Under the pieces are notes generated by a model. The model worked only from the letters and a program-made list of their open reading frames with translations, was not told the DNA's origin and made no database searches. Source: Actinomycetes bacterium (GTDB lineage: Bacteria; Actinomycetota; Acidimicrobiia; Acidimicrobiales; Bog-793). From it: a DNA stretch of 47,480 nt. Within the stretch, counting starts at the first letter, position 1. Every line of letters starts with the position of its first letter. Location of the stretch: positions 1-47,480 of the forward strand of contig JAKABX010000005.1 in assembly GCA_021796545.1 (NCBI GenBank), given 5' to 3'. Positions 8,380 to 17,720 of the stretch are shown here, piece by piece. The translations under genes were made by a program, and so were the position numbers.

Positions 8380-8465
8380 ACGCCACGGACGCGGTCCTGC
8401 TCGCGCTCTCGGCCGCGCTCTTCGTCTACCTCGGTGTCGCGCTGTTCAAGGCGGAGTGGTTCTAG
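8376..8465 (+). CDS. kdpF: KdpF, small subunit of the Kdp potassium ATPase
   Basis: This 29-residue single-helix peptide (MNATDAVLLALSAALFVYL, ending FKAEWF) matches the size and pattern of KdpF, which stabilises the KdpABC complex in the membrane and ends in an aromatic motif such as ERF or EWF. It overlaps the preceding microprotein by four bases, and its TAG stop directly abuts the GTG start of kdpA. It sits at the expected first position of the kdpFABC operon. Confidence 0.85.
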   Translation: MNATDAVLLALSAALFVYLGVALFKAEWF

Positions 8466-10160
8466 GTGCCCTACGCGCTCTTCCTGCTCGCGATGCTCGT
8501 CGTGCTTGCTTTGTGCTGGCGCTTTCTCGGCGCCTACATGGCCGCCGTCTACGAGGGCCGGACCGCCTGGCTCGCCTTCCTCGAGCGTCCCGTCTACCGC
8601 CTGTTGCGCCTCGACCCCGAGGTCGAGCAGTCCTGGCAGCGTTACGCGGGCGCGCTCGTCGCCTACTCGGCCGTCGCCATCGCCGTCGTCTACGGCATGC
8701 AGCGCCTCCAGGGCCATCTCTTCCTCGACCCCCAGCACCTCGGCGCGGTCTCGCCCGCGCTCGCATTCAACACCGCCGTCTCTTTCGTCACCAACACGAA
8801 CTGGCAGAACTACGCCGGCGAGACGACGATGTCTTACCTCACCCAGATGGGTGCGCTCGCCGTGCAGAACTTCGCGAGCGCGTCCGTGGGCATCGCGGTC
8901 GCCGTCGCGCTCATCCGCGGCTTCGCACGGCGCAGCTCGCCGACGATCGGCAACTTCTGGGTGGACCTCGTCCGAGGAGTCCTCTACATCCTGCTCCCCA
9001 TCTCGCTCGTCGCGGCGGTGGTCTTCGTCGGACAGGGCGCGCTGCAGACCTTCGCCGGCCCGGTGAGCGTCCACGACGCGCTGAACGGCGTCACCCAGGT
9101 CATCCCCCGCGGTCCCGTCGCCTCGCAAGAGGTGATCAAGCAGCTCGGCACCAACGGCGGTGGCTTCTTCAACGCAAACGGCGCGGACCCCTTCGAGAAT
9201 CCCACCGGGCTCACCAACTTCCTGTCGGCAGCGCTCATCCTCTCGATTCCGGTCTCGCTCACCTACACCTTCGGCAAGATGGTCGGCAACCTCCGCGAGG
9301 GCGTCGCGATCCTCGCGGTGATGGCGGTCCTGTTCGGCGGCTGGCTGGCCATCGCCAACACCGCGGAGCTCGGCGGCAACCCCGCGGTCGCGGCCGCCGG
9401 GATCGCGCACCAGGGCGGGGGGAACATGGAAGGCAAGGAGGTCCGCTTCGGTGTCGCGCAGTCGACCTTCTACGACGTCGCCTCCACCCAGACCTCCACC
9501 GGCAGCGTCGACGGCGCAAACGACTCCTACACGCCGATGGGCGGCTTCGCCCTCCTCACCGGGATGATGCTCGGCGAGGTCAGCCCCGGTGGCGTTGGCA
9601 GCGGTCTCTACACGATCCTGCTCTTCGCGATCGTCGCAGTGTTCATCGGCGGCCTCATGGTCGGGCGAACACCGGAGTACCTCGGTAAGAAGATCCAGGC
9701 GCGCGAGGTGAAGCTCGCCGCACTCGGCGTCCTCGTGATGCCGATCACCGTGCTCGTGCTCAGCGCGATCGCGGTCTCGCTCCCCGCCGGTCGCAGCGCC
9801 GCGCTCAACGGCGGACCGCACGGCTTCAGCGAGATCCTCTACGCGTTTACCTCGCAGGCCAACAACAACGGCTCGGCCTTCGCCGGGCTCTCGGGGAACA
9901 CCCCCTTCTACAACATCCTCGGCGGCCTCGCGATGCTCCTCGGTCGCTTCGCGATCATCGTCCCGACGCTCGCGCTCGCAGGCACCTTGGCTGCAAAGCC
10001 CGCGGTCGCCGCCTCGAGCGGCACGTTCCGCACGGACACGCCGCTTTACGCCGGCCTTCTGCTCGGCGTCATCCTCATCGTCGGCGCACTCACGTTCTTC
10101 CCGGCCGTCTCGCTCGGCCCAATCGTCGAGCAGCTCTCCCACGGGAGGTTCTTCTCGTGA
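8466..10160 (+). CDS. kdpA: Potassium-transporting ATPase subunit KdpA
   Basis: This 564-residue membrane protein is the K+-selective channel-like subunit of the KdpFABC ATPase, which takes up potassium at high affinity under limitation. It contains the four pore-loop repeats of the superfamily: [47 protein letters not shown] and [20 protein letters not shown]. About ten hydrophobic helices are present and the length is typical. The start is GTG 8466 directly after the kdpF stop. The last four bases (GTGA) overlap the kdpB start, so subunit synthesis is coupled. No truncation or loss of filter residues is seen. Confidence 0.97.
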   Translation: MPYALFLLAMLVVLALCWRFLGAYMAAVYEGRTAWLAFLERPVYRLLRLDPEVEQSWQRYAGALVAYSAVAIAVVYGMQRLQGHLFLDPQHLGAVSPALAFNTAVSFVTNTNWQNYAGETTMSYLTQMGALAVQNFASASVGIAVAVALIRGFARRSSPTIGNFWVDLVRGVLYILLPISLVAAVVFVGQGALQTFAGPVSVHDALNGVTQVIPRGPVASQEVIKQLGTNGGGFFNANGADPFENPTGLTNFLSAALILSIPVSLTYTFGKMVGNLREGVAILAVMAVLFGGWLAIANTAELGGNPAVAAAGIAHQGGGNMEGKEVRFGVAQSTFYDVASTQTSTGSVDGANDSYTPMGGFALLTGMMLGEVSPGGVGSGLYTILLFAIVAVFIGGLMVGRTPEYLGKKIQAREVKLAALGVLVMPITVLVLSAIAVSLPAGRSAALNGGPHGFSEILYAFTSQANNNGSAFAGLSGNTPFYNILGGLAMLLGRFAIIVPTLALAGTLAAKPAVAASSGTFRTDTPLYAGLLLGVILIVGALTFFPAVSLGPIVEQLSHGRFFS

Positions 10161-12235
10161 GCCACCACGCCGTCCTCACCCCCGCCGCCGAGGCCGCCCC
10201 CACGCCCCGCGGCACACGGGGCGTCGTCAGCCGTCGGGGCCTGTTCGACCGTGAGATCGTCGTCCCCGCGCTCGGCGCCGCGGTGCGCAAGCTCGATCCC
10301 CGCATCCAGTTCCGCAACCCCGTGATGTTCGTCGTGCTCTGCGGCACGGTCGTGACCTTCGTCGAGTCGGTCGCACACCCGGGGCTGTTCGACTGGAGCG
10401 TCACGCTCTGGTTGCTGCTCACCGTCCTGTTCGCCAATTTCGCCGAGGCGGTCGCCGAGGGGCGGGGAAAGGCCCAGGCCGACGCCTTGCGCCAGATGCG
10501 CGCCGACACCACGGCGCGGCGTCTGTGCGAGGACGGCACCGAGGAGCGGGTCGCCTCGGCCGACCTGCGCCGGGGGGACCGCGTCGTCTGCGAGGCCGGC
10601 GATGTCATCCCCTCCGACGGTGAGATCGAACAGGGCGTCGCCTCCGTCGACGAGTCGGCGATCACCGGCGAGTCGGCGCCGGTGATCCGCGAGTCCGGGG
10701 GCGACCGCTCGGCAGTGACGGGCGGGACCCGCGTCCTCTCGGACCGGATCGTCGTCCGCATCACCGCCGAGCGCGGGCAGACCTTCCTCGACCGAATGAT
10801 CGGGCTCGTCGAGGGGGCGACGCGCCAGAAGACCCCGAACGAGATCGCGCTCTCGATCCTGCTCGCCGCGCTCACGATCGTCTTCCTGCCCGTCGTCGTG
10901 GCGCTCGAGCCCTTCGCCCGCGACGCGGGCACGACGGTGTCGATCGTGGTCCTGGTCTCGCTGCTCGTCTGTCTCATCCCGACGACGATCGGTGCGCTGC
11001 TCTCGGCGATCGGGATCGCGGGCATGGACCGCCTCGTCCAGCGCAACGTGCTCGCCATGTCCGGACGCGCGGTCGAGGCGGCGGGGGACGTCCAGACCCT
11101 TCTGCTCGACAAGACGGGGACGGTCACCCTCGGCAACCGGATGGCGTCGGCGTTCTGGCCGGTGGGCGGCCATGACGAACGCACGCTCGCGGACGGTGCG
11201 CAGCTCGCCTCGCTCGCGGACGAGACCCCCGAAGGGCGATCGATCGTCGTCCTCGCCAAGGAGCGCTTCAACCTGCGCGAGCGCGAGCTCGGTGCCGGCC
11301 ACGTCTTTGTCCCCTTCTCCGCCCAGACCCGCATGTCGGGCCTCGACGACGGTGCGCGCCGGATCCGCAAGGGCGCCGCCGACGCCGTCAAACAGTTCGT
11401 GCGCGCACAGCGCGGCGAGATCCCCACCGAGCTCGACCCGCTCGTCGAGCGGATCGCCCGGGCAGGCGCGACCCCCCTCGTCGTCGCCGACGGTGCGCGG
11501 GTCCTCGGTGTCATCGAGCTGAAAGACGTCGTGAAGACCGGGATCCGCGAGCGCTTCGACGAGATGCGCCGGATGGGCATCCGCACGGTGATGATCACGG
11601 GCGACAACCCGCTCACCGCGGCCGCCATCGCCGAGGAGGCCGGCGTGGACGACTTCCTCGCCGAGGCGACGCCCGAGGCGAAGATGGCACTGATCCGCAC
11701 CGAGCAGGAGGGCGGGAAGCTCGTCGCGATGACCGGCGACGGCACGAACGACGCCCCCGCTCTCGCGCAAGCCGACGTCGGTGTGGCGATGAACACCGGA
11801 ACGACCGCAGCCAAGGAAGCCGGCAACATGGTCGACCTCGACTCCAACCCCACCAAGCTCATCGACGTCGTCGAGATCGGCAAGCAGCTGCTCATCACGC
11901 GCGGTGCGCTCACGACCTTCTCCATCGCGAACGACGTCGCGAAGTACTTCGCGATCATTCCCGCGCTCTTTGTGACCGCCTATCCGCAGTTGCGCACCTT
12001 GAACATCATGGGTCTGCACAGCCCCACGTCTGCCGTGCTCTCCGCGGTCATCTTCAATGCGCTGATCATCGTTGCCCTGATCCCCCTGGCGTTGCGCGGC
12101 GTGCGCTTCCGCCCGATGAGCGCGGGCGCGATCCTGCGGAGGAACCTCCTCATCTTCGGCGTCGGGGGCATCATCCTGCCCTTCCTCGCCATCAAGCTCA
12201 TCGACCTCTTCCTCACCGCCGTCGGGTGGTACTGA
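10157..12235 (+). CDS. kdpB: Potassium-transporting ATPase ATP-binding subunit KdpB
   Basis: This 692-residue P-type ATPase is the energising subunit of KdpFABC. The phosphorylated aspartate is in [13 protein letters not shown] at about residue 318. The actuator-domain motif reads [19 protein letters not shown], and the TGES sequence carries the serine whose phosphorylation inhibits KdpB in E. coli. The hinge motif [18 protein letters not shown] and the membrane [13 protein letters not shown] segment are intact. The GTG start overlaps the kdpA stop, and the end overlaps the kdpC start (TGATG). All catalytic motifs look functional. Confidence 0.97.
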   Translation: MSHHAVLTPAAEAAPTPRGTRGVVSRRGLFDREIVVPALGAAVRKLDPRIQFRNPVMFVVLCGTVVTFVESVAHPGLFDWSVTLWLLLTVLFANFAEAVAEGRGKAQADALRQMRADTTARRLCEDGTEERVASADLRRGDRVVCEAGDVIPSDGEIEQGVASVDESAITGESAPVIRESGGDRSAVTGGTRVLSDRIVVRITAERGQTFLDRMIGLVEGATRQKTPNEIALSILLAALTIVFLPVVVALEPFARDAGTTVSIVVLVSLLVCLIPTTIGALLSAIGIAGMDRLVQRNVLAMSGRAVEAAGDVQTLLLDKTGTVTLGNRMASAFWPVGGHDERTLADGAQLASLADETPEGRSIVVLAKERFNLRERELGAGHVFVPFSAQTRMSGLDDGARRIRKGAADAVKQFVRAQRGEIPTELDPLVERIARAGATPLVVADGARVLGVIELKDVVKTGIRERFDEMRRMGIRTVMITGDNPLTAAAIAEEAGVDDFLAEATPEAKMALIRTEQEGGKLVAMTGDGTNDAPALAQADVGVAMNTGTTAAKEAGNMVDLDSNPTKLIDVVEIGKQLLITRGALTTFSIANDVAKYFAIIPALFVTAYPQLRTLNIMGLHSPTSAVLSAVIFNALIIVALIPLALRGVRFRPMSAGAILRRNLLIFGVGGIILPFLAIKLIDLFLTAVGWY

Positions 12236-12783
12236 TGCTGACGCACCTGCGCCGCGCTGTGGTCGTCTCAATCGTGCTGTTCGTGCTCTGCGGCCTCGCC
12301 TACCCCGCGTTCGAGACCGGCGTCGCCCAGCTCCTCTTCCCCCACCAGGCGAACGGCTCGCTGACGAGGAACGGCTCGACACTCGCCGGCCAGGCCTTTT
12401 CGGCACCACGCTGGTTCACGGGCCGCCCCGAGCCGGTGGGTGCGAGTCCGGACGCCAGCGGCGCGGCCAACCTCGGCCCCCGCTCGTCGCTTCTCCTGAA
12501 GGACGTCCGGCGGACAGCCGCGCAGCTGCGCCGGGCCGGGATCACCCCGACCAACGACCTCGTGACGACGTCGGGGAGCGGCTTTGACCCCGACATCTCC
12601 CCGACGGACGCCGCGGCCGAGGCGCCCGCCGTCGCGCGCGCGAACCACCTGAGTCTGGCGGCCGTCCGCCGGATCATCGCGCAGAACACCACCGGGCGCG
12701 AGCTCGGCTTCCTCGGGTCGCCCCGCGTTAACGTCCTCCGGCTCAACGAGGCGCTCGCGCGCCTCGAACACCGGCCGCGATGA
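12235..12783 (+). CDS. kdpC: Potassium-transporting ATPase subunit KdpC
   Basis: This 182-residue protein has one N-terminal membrane helix (VVVSIVLFVLCGLAYPAF) and a periplasmic/exoplasmic domain. Family motifs include ANGSLT, GQAFSAPRWFTGRP, SGSGFDPDISP and LGFLGSPRVNVLRLN. KdpC is required for assembly and catalysis of KdpFABC. I chose ATG 12235, which overlaps the kdpB stop; a GTG nine bases upstream is less likely. The last four bases (ATGA) overlap the following OB-fold gene, so that gene appears to be part of the operon. Confidence 0.95.
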   Translation: MLTHLRRAVVVSIVLFVLCGLAYPAFETGVAQLLFPHQANGSLTRNGSTLAGQAFSAPRWFTGRPEPVGASPDASGAANLGPRSSLLLKDVRRTAAQLRRAGITPTNDLVTTSGSGFDPDISPTDAAAEAPAVARANHLSLAAVRRIIAQNTTGRELGFLGSPRVNVLRLNEALARLEHRPR

Positions 12784-13172
12784 CCACGCGCCGCGAGGGC
12801 TCTCGAGATGGCGGGCCCGACGCGCCTCGGCCGGAGCGAGCTCCCTTTGCGGACCCGCCGGCGTTCTTCTGGCCGACGCCCGTTGCGCTGCGCGAGGCCC
12901 GGGCGCGCCGGCGCGCCGCGTTCCGCGGTTCGGTATCTGAGACTGTCGTCCTGGACGGTCCGGGGCCGTGCTTTCGCGCCGTGCTCAACGACGGAACGGG
13001 CGAGCTCGCCCTCGTCTTCCTCGGGCGCGAGGCGGTGCCGGGCATCGTCGAGGGCGCGCAGCTCGAGGTCGAGGGGATGGTCGGGCGGTTCCGCGCGGAG
13101 CCGGCGATCCTCAACCCCCGCTACCGCTTCACCGGCGCGCCGCGGCGGACTCAGCCCGACACGAGCTGGTAG
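12780..13172 (+). CDS. OB-fold nucleic-acid-binding-like protein in the kdp operon
   Basis: This 130-residue protein has a single OB-fold-like domain in its second half (FRGSVSETVVLDGPG, LNDGTGELALVFLGR, AVPGIVEGAQLEVEGMVGRF, ILNPRYRF). It matches the small actinobacterial OB-fold proteins often found near potassium-transport genes. The N-terminal 35 residues are charged and Pro-rich and probably disordered. Its start overlaps the kdpC stop (ATGA), which implies co-translation with the potassium pump. Its 3' end overlaps the convergent kdpE gene by 22 bp. A nucleic-acid or nucleotide ligand is possible, but the function is unknown. Confidence 0.8.
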   Translation: MTTRREGSRDGGPDAPRPERAPFADPPAFFWPTPVALREARARRRAAFRGSVSETVVLDGPGPCFRAVLNDGTGELALVFLGREAVPGIVEGAQLEVEGMVGRFRAEPAILNPRYRFTGAPRRTQPDTSW

Positions 13173-13846
13173 CCGATGCCCGGGTGCGTGCGCAGGATCC
13201 GGCCGTCCTCGTCACCGAGCTTGCGGCGCAGTCGGTGGGAGTAGACGCGCAGGTAGTGCGTCTCCTGCTGGTACTGGGGCCCCCAGACCTCCCGCAGGAT
13301 CATGTGGTGGGTGCAGACCTTTCCCGCGTGGCGTGCGAGGAAGGAGAGCAGGTCGAACTCGCGCGCCGTCAAGTCGAGTACCTGCCCGGCACGCGTCGCC
13401 TGGTGGTGAACGAGGTCGACCGACAGGTCGCCGACCGTGATCTCGGTCGGTGCCTCGGGGACGTGGCGTCGAGCGTGGCGCAGGGCGACGCGAAGGCGCG
13501 CCTCGAGCTCGGGCATCGAGAAGGGCTTGGTCACGTAGTCGTCGGCGCCGCCGTCGAGCGCGGCGACCTTGGCCGTGTCGTCGCCGGCTGCCGAGAGCAC
13601 CAGGATCGGCACGTCGGAGAAACCGCGGATGCGCCGGCAGACCTCGATGCCGTCGAGGTCCGGGAGACCGAGGTCCAACACGACCACGTCGGGCCGGGCG
13701 AGCGCCGCCTGGACGACGCCCTCCTCGCCGGTGCGCGCGAGGCTCAGCGCGTAGCCGCGCGCCTCGAGGCCGATCGACAGCGCACGGCGCAGCGCGGGAT
13801 CGTCGTCGACGACGAGCACACGCGCCCCGTCGGTGCCAGGGCTCAC
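13151..13846 (-). CDS. kdpE: KdpE response regulator
   Basis: This 231-residue OmpR-family regulator has a receiver domain with the acidic pocket in VLVVDDDPALR, the phospho-acceptor aspartate in VVVLDLGLPDLDG, and the lysine in YVTKPFS. The C-terminal winged-helix domain (LTAREFDLLSFLARHAGK, THYLRVYSHRLRRKLGDE) matches KdpE closely, including the KVCTHHMILREVWG block. KdpE activates kdpFABC transcription in response to potassium limitation. The GTG start lies directly after the stop codon of the sensor kinase gene (TAG then GTG), so the kinase and regulator form one operon. It converges on the kdp structural operon. Confidence 0.95.
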   Translation of the reverse strand: MSPGTDGARVLVVDDDPALRRALSIGLEARGYALSLARTGEEGVVQAALARPDVVVLDLGLPDLDGIEVCRRIRGFSDVPILVLSAAGDDTAKVAALDGGADDYVTKPFSMPELEARLRVALRHARRHVPEAPTEITVGDLSVDLVHHQATRAGQVLDLTAREFDLLSFLARHAGKVCTHHMILREVWGPQYQQETHYLRVYSHRLRRKLGDEDGRILRTHPGIGYQLVSG

Positions 13847-15475
13847 CTACGCCTCCCCGGGTTGGCCCGCGAGGTCGTCACGGCGCGACGCACCCTCATC
13901 GGGCGGCAGGGTCCTGACGCGCGCGACCGGCAGGGCGAAGGAGAACGTCGCCCCCCCGCCCGGCGCGTCGGCGACGCGCACCGCCTCGCCGTGCGCTTCG
14001 AGGAACGCCTTGACGATCGCAAGACCGAGCCCCGCCCGACCCCCGCCGCCCACGCGGTTGAACATGAGGAAGATCCTCTCGCGCTCCTCAGGCGCGATCC
14101 CCGGACCGTGGTCGGTCACCGAGATCTCGACGCGGTCCGCGTCGCGGCGCGCGCCGATCTCGACGGTCCCGGCGTCGGGGGCATGGAGCATCGCGTTCTC
14201 GACGAGGTTCGCAAGCGCCTCGGCGAGGAGCGCGTGGTCCCCGTCCACGGGGGGCAGCTCGGGGTCGAGCCGCCGCAGCACCCGCCCCTCGATCCCGCTT
14301 CCGGTCAGCATGGCGAGCGCTTCGTCGACGAGCTCGTCGACGCTCAGCACGCCACGGCGCGCCACCAGGGCGCCGCTTTGGATCCGCGTCATGTCGAGCA
14401 GGTTCGTCACGAGCCGCGCGAGGCGGTCCGACTGCATCTCGACGAGCGCGAGGAGCTCGTCGCGGTTCGCGTCGCTGAGCGGGACGTCGGAGCGGCGCAG
14501 GTCCGACACCGCGGCCTTCACGCTGGCGAGCGGCGTGCGCAGATCGTGGGAGACCGCGCCGACGAGGGCGGAGCGCCAGCGGTCGGCCTGCTCGAGCAGC
14601 TCGGTGCGCAGCGCCTGCTCGTGCAGCGCGGCGCGCTCGACCGCGAGAGCAGCCTGAGTGGCATAGACGTGCAGAAATTCGCGCCCCTCGGGATCCAGAC
14701 GGTGGCCGCGGGCGACGAGCGCACCGAGCGGGCGTCCCGTCGCGACGAGCGGGACGGTGAGCAGCCAGTCCTCGGCGGCGCCGCCGGGCCGGGCGGGAGC
14801 GCTCACGAGGCTCGAAACCGCGCCCCCGCTCGGCATTGCCGCGGCGAGCTCGGCCGGCGTCAACGTCTCCCCCGCGGCCGCGGCTGGGCTGTCGGCACGG
14901 CCCTCGCCTCCCGCACCGACGAGCAGCAGCGCGACCGCCGAGAAGCCGAACGCGGCCTGGACCGTCGCGACGATGCTCGAAAGGAGCTCCCCTTGGGGTT
15001 TGTCCGCGATGAGCAGGTCCGAGAGCGCGAGCAGCCGTCGTGTCGCGGCCGCCCGCGCCGTGATCTCCCGCCGGGCGGCGTGGAGACGCTCGACGACCTG
15101 GGTGACCACGAGCATCACGGCCGCGTAGACGCCGAGGGCGACCCAGTTCTGTGTGGCGCCCACGTTCAGGGTCCCATAGGGCGGGATGAAGAAGAAGTCG
15201 TAGGCCAGGAAGCCGAGCGCGACGGCGACGACGCCCGCGGAGATGCCGCCAGCGACGACGGCGAGAACCACCGGCACGACGAGCACGAGCGCGCTCGTGG
15301 CCACAGCGAGGCTGGCACGCAGCGGCACCATCACGGCGGTCAGGACCGCGATCGTGGCGACGGCGACAAGGACCCCCGCCAACGCCCGGCGCAGGCCGGC
15401 GCGGCGGGCGCTGGGGACGGGAGCGGCAAGCAACGGTGCGATCCTAGGGACGTTTCCCGCGAGGGGAGGTGACAA
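13847..15475 (-). CDS. KdpD C-terminal half: membrane sensor histidine kinase
   Basis: The protein matches only the second half of KdpD. From the N-terminus it has four short helices of the DUF4118/KdpD transmembrane domain (LGFLAYDFFFIPPYGTLNV is the signature), a GAF-like domain, a HisKA domain with the phospho-accepting histidine in VGAVSHDLRTPLASVKAAV, and a HATPase domain (NLVENAMLHAP, DHGPGIAP, GLGLAIVKAFLEAHG). The first half of KdpD (KdpD and USP domains) is missing here but is encoded by the divergent gene that starts two bases away. The reading frame extends to a TTG at 15475, but a second TTG at 15433 leaves room for a promoter and is a better start. It is co-transcribed with kdpE. 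Confidence 0.92.
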   Translation of the reverse strand: MSPPLAGNVPRIAPLLAAPVPSARRAGLRRALAGVLVAVATIAVLTAVMVPLRASLAVATSALVLVVPVVLAVVAGGISAGVVAVALGFLAYDFFFIPPYGTLNVGATQNWVALGVYAAVMLVVTQVVERLHAARREITARAAATRRLLALSDLLIADKPQGELLSSIVATVQAAFGFSAVALLLVGAGGEGRADSPAAAAGETLTPAELAAAMPSGGAVSSLVSAPARPGGAAEDWLLTVPLVATGRPLGALVARGHRLDPEGREFLHVYATQAALAVERAALHEQALRTELLEQADRWRSALVGAVSHDLRTPLASVKAAVSDLRRSDVPLSDANRDELLALVEMQSDRLARLVTNLLDMTRIQSGALVARRGVLSVDELVDEALAMLTGSGIEGRVLRRLDPELPPVDGDHALLAEALANLVENAMLHAPDAGTVEIGARRDADRVEISVTDHGPGIAPEERERIFLMFNRVGGGGRAGLGLAIVKAFLEAHGEAVRVADAPGGGATFSFALPVARVRTLPPDEGASRRDDLAGQPGEA

Positions 15476-15476
15476 G

Positions 15477-16637
15477 ATGACCAGAGCGGGTGAGGCTGAC
15501 GACAGGGACCCCCGCGCCGGGATCGCCGAGGCTGTCGCGCCCGCCGGCCGCTTCCGCCTCTACCTCGGCGCCGCGGCGGGCGTCGGCAAGACGGTTGCCA
15601 TGCTCGACGAGGGGCGCCGGCGCGCCGTGCGCGGGAGCGACGTCGTCGTCGGCTTCGTCGAGACCCACGGCCGGCCCCACACCGCCGAAGCCCTCGACGG
15701 GCTCGAGGTCGTCGCGCGCAAGGTCGTCAGCTATCGAGGCGCGCTCTTTGAGGAGATGGACGCCGACGCGGTGCTCGCGCGCCGACCCGAGGTCGTGCTC
15801 GTCGACGAGCTCGCGCACACCAACGTCCCCGGGTCGGGCCGGCACCCCAAGCGCTACGAGGACGTCCTGGACTTCCTCGCGGCGGGGATCTCGGTAATTT
15901 CAACCTGTAACGTGCAACATCTAGAGAGTATCGCGGACGCCGTCGAGGAGATCACGGGCGTCGCCGTGCGCGAGCGCGTCCCCGATTGGGTGGTGCGGGC
16001 GGCGGATCAGATCGAGCTGGTCGACTCCTCACCCGAGCAGCTGCGCCGCCGAATGCTGCACGGCAACATCTACCCGCCGGCAAAGGTGCCCGACGCGCTC
16101 GCCGGGTTCTTCCGCCAGGAGAACCTCACCGCGTTGCGCGAGCTCGCGCTGCGCTTCGTCGCCGACGAGACCGAGGAGGAGCTGCTCGCCTTCCTCAGCG
16201 CGCACCGGGTGGCGCACGTCTGGGAGACGACCGAGCGCCTCATGGTGGCCGTCACGGGCGCGCCCGACAGCGGAGGCGTGGTGCGCCGCGCCGCGCGCAT
16301 GGCGGCGCGGACAAAGGCGGAGCTGCATGCGGTCCACGTGAGCTCCGACGAGGCAAGGACCGACCCGGCGGCACTGGCGCAGGCGCGCCAGGTCTCAGAG
16401 GACGTCGGCGCGTCGTGGCACGAGATCACGGCCGACGATCCCGCACGGGGCCTCGTCCGCTTCGCCGCCGAACACCAGGTGACTCAGATCGTCCTCGGCT
16501 CGTCGCGCCGCAGCCGCATCCAGGAGCTCGCTCGCGGCTCGGTCGTCGCGCGCGTGCTGCGCTACGCGGCAGCCGAAGGGGTCGACGTCCACGTCATCGC
16601 GCGCCGCCACCAGCCACCACGCGCCGAGGAGCGCTAA
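15477..16637 (+). CDS. kdpD: KdpD N-terminal half: KdpD sensor domain plus USP domain
   Basis: This 386-residue soluble protein equals the cytoplasmic N-terminal half of KdpD. The KdpD domain has the Walker-type sequence YLGAAAGVGKTVAMLDEG, GFVETHGRP, VDELAHTNVPGS and ISTCNVQHLESI. A universal-stress-protein domain follows (LMVAVTGAPDSGGVVRRAAR, IVLGSSRRSRI). In whole KdpD this half binds c-di-AMP or nucleotide and tunes the kinase. It ends with RAEER and a stop; no membrane or kinase part follows. The ATG at 15477 has a strong GAGGGGAGG ribosome binding site. The kinase half lies head-to-head on the opposite strand, so the two halves must be made separately and presumably associate. Confidence 0.93.
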   Translation: MTRAGEADDRDPRAGIAEAVAPAGRFRLYLGAAAGVGKTVAMLDEGRRRAVRGSDVVVGFVETHGRPHTAEALDGLEVVARKVVSYRGALFEEMDADAVLARRPEVVLVDELAHTNVPGSGRHPKRYEDVLDFLAAGISVISTCNVQHLESIADAVEEITGVAVRERVPDWVVRAADQIELVDSSPEQLRRRMLHGNIYPPAKVPDALAGFFRQENLTALRELALRFVADETEEELLAFLSAHRVAHVWETTERLMVAVTGAPDSGGVVRRAARMAARTKAELHAVHVSSDEARTDPAALAQARQVSEDVGASWHEITADDPARGLVRFAAEHQVTQIVLGSSRRSRIQELARGSVVARVLRYAAAEGVDVHVIARRHQPPRAEER

Positions 16638-16702
16638 GCGTGGCCCTCTGGTACCCGGGCAGCCGGCAGAGCAGAGTACGCCGAGAGAGAGAAAGAGGGG
16701 GG

Positions 16703-17647
16703 ATGAGCCCGTCGGGACGGACCCGCGCCGCGCTGCCCATCGTCGCCGTGCACGGCGGTGCCGGTGCGAGCTTCGCCCGCCGCGACGATCCCGTGGCACT
16801 CGGCGGGGTCGCCGCGCTGGGGGAGGCCCTCCGGCGCGCAGCCGGAATCCTCGGCGCGGGGAAGAGCGCGCTCGACGCCGTGGTCGAGGCGGTTCGCGTC
16901 CTCGAGGACGCCGAGGAGTTGAACGCCGGGCGCGGCGCGGCGCTCACCGAGGACGGAACGGCCGAGTGCAGCGCCGCGGTCGCCGACGGCGCCCGGCGCG
17001 GCCACGGTGCCGTGGCGCTCACCACGACGGTGCGCAACCCCGTCGAACTCGCGTACCGCATTCTCGCGGAGGGTCGCCACGTCCTGATGGCGGGGCCAGC
17101 CGCCGACGCGCTCGCCGAGTCCTTCGGGCTGGCGAGGGTCGCGCCGGAGTACTTCCTCACCCCCCGGCGCCTCGCCGCGCTGGGCCGGGGTGGCAGCGGG
17201 AACCATGAGCCCCGGGGGACCGTGGGTGCGGTCGCCCGCGACAGCGCGGGCCACCTCGCGGCGGCGACCTCCACCGGCGGCATCACCGCACAGCGCGCGG
17301 GGCGCGTGGGCGACTCACCGATCCCCGGTGCAGGGACCTTCGCCGACGACACGACCTGCGCCGTGTCGGCCACCGGGGACGGCGAGGCCTTCCTGCGCGC
17401 CGGTTTCGCACACGAGGTGCACGCGCGCCTCGCCTACACGGGCGCAACGCTGGCCGAAGCCTGCGCCGCCGCGCTGGCGAGCGTCGCGGCTCTTGGGGGA
17501 AGCGGCGGATGCGCGGCCCTCGACGCCGAGGGCCGGGTGGTCCTGGCCTTCACGACGCCGGCGATGTTTCGCGGCTGGTGCGTGCCCGGCGGCGAGCCCG
17601 TCGCCGGCGTCTTCCCTGGCGAGGTGCCCGATCCGCCGCCGGCCTGA
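16703..17647 (+). CDS. Isoaspartyl peptidase / type 2 L-asparaginase
   Basis: This 314-residue protein is an N-terminal nucleophile (Ntn) hydrolase of the isoaspartyl peptidase/plant-type asparaginase family. These enzymes cut themselves before a threonine and then hydrolyse beta-aspartyl dipeptides or asparagine. The N-terminal VAVHGGAGA and ELNAGRGAALTEDGTAECSA are family signatures. The autocleavage site is in HEPRGTVGAVARD, with threonine as the new N-terminus. GRVGDSPIPGAGTFAD and SATGDGEAFLR supply the substrate-binding loops. I chose ATG 16703, which follows a purine-rich AAAGAGGGGG ribosome binding site. It follows the KdpD N-half by 65 bp but has no obvious functional link to it. Confidence 0.9.
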   Translation: MSPSGRTRAALPIVAVHGGAGASFARRDDPVALGGVAALGEALRRAAGILGAGKSALDAVVEAVRVLEDAEELNAGRGAALTEDGTAECSAAVADGARRGHGAVALTTTVRNPVELAYRILAEGRHVLMAGPAADALAESFGLARVAPEYFLTPRRLAALGRGGSGNHEPRGTVGAVARDSAGHLAAATSTGGITAQRAGRVGDSPIPGAGTFADDTTCAVSATGDGEAFLRAGFAHEVHARLAYTGATLAEACAAALASVAALGGSGGCAALDAEGRVVLAFTTPAMFRGWCVPGGEPVAGVFPGEVPDPPPA

Positions 17648-17720
17648 GCGATCGCCGCGCGCCCCGCGGCGGCCCGGCACGCGCCGGTAGGGTCGCGAAG
17701 GAGGCGAGAAGGGGACGGCC

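Noticed and set aside
7884-10142. 752-residue open frame antisense to kdpA
   Set aside because: Opposite kdpA, which has all pore motifs. The antisense frame is Arg/Asp/Glu/Gly-rich with no domain, a usual shadow in GC-rich DNA.
10046-12409. 787-residue open frame antisense to kdpB
   Set aside because: Shadow of kdpB: low-complexity charged sequence, no motif.
12968-15472. 834-residue plus-strand frame over kdpE and the kinase
   Set aside because: Opposite two clearly recognised regulatory genes; only charged low-complexity sequence.
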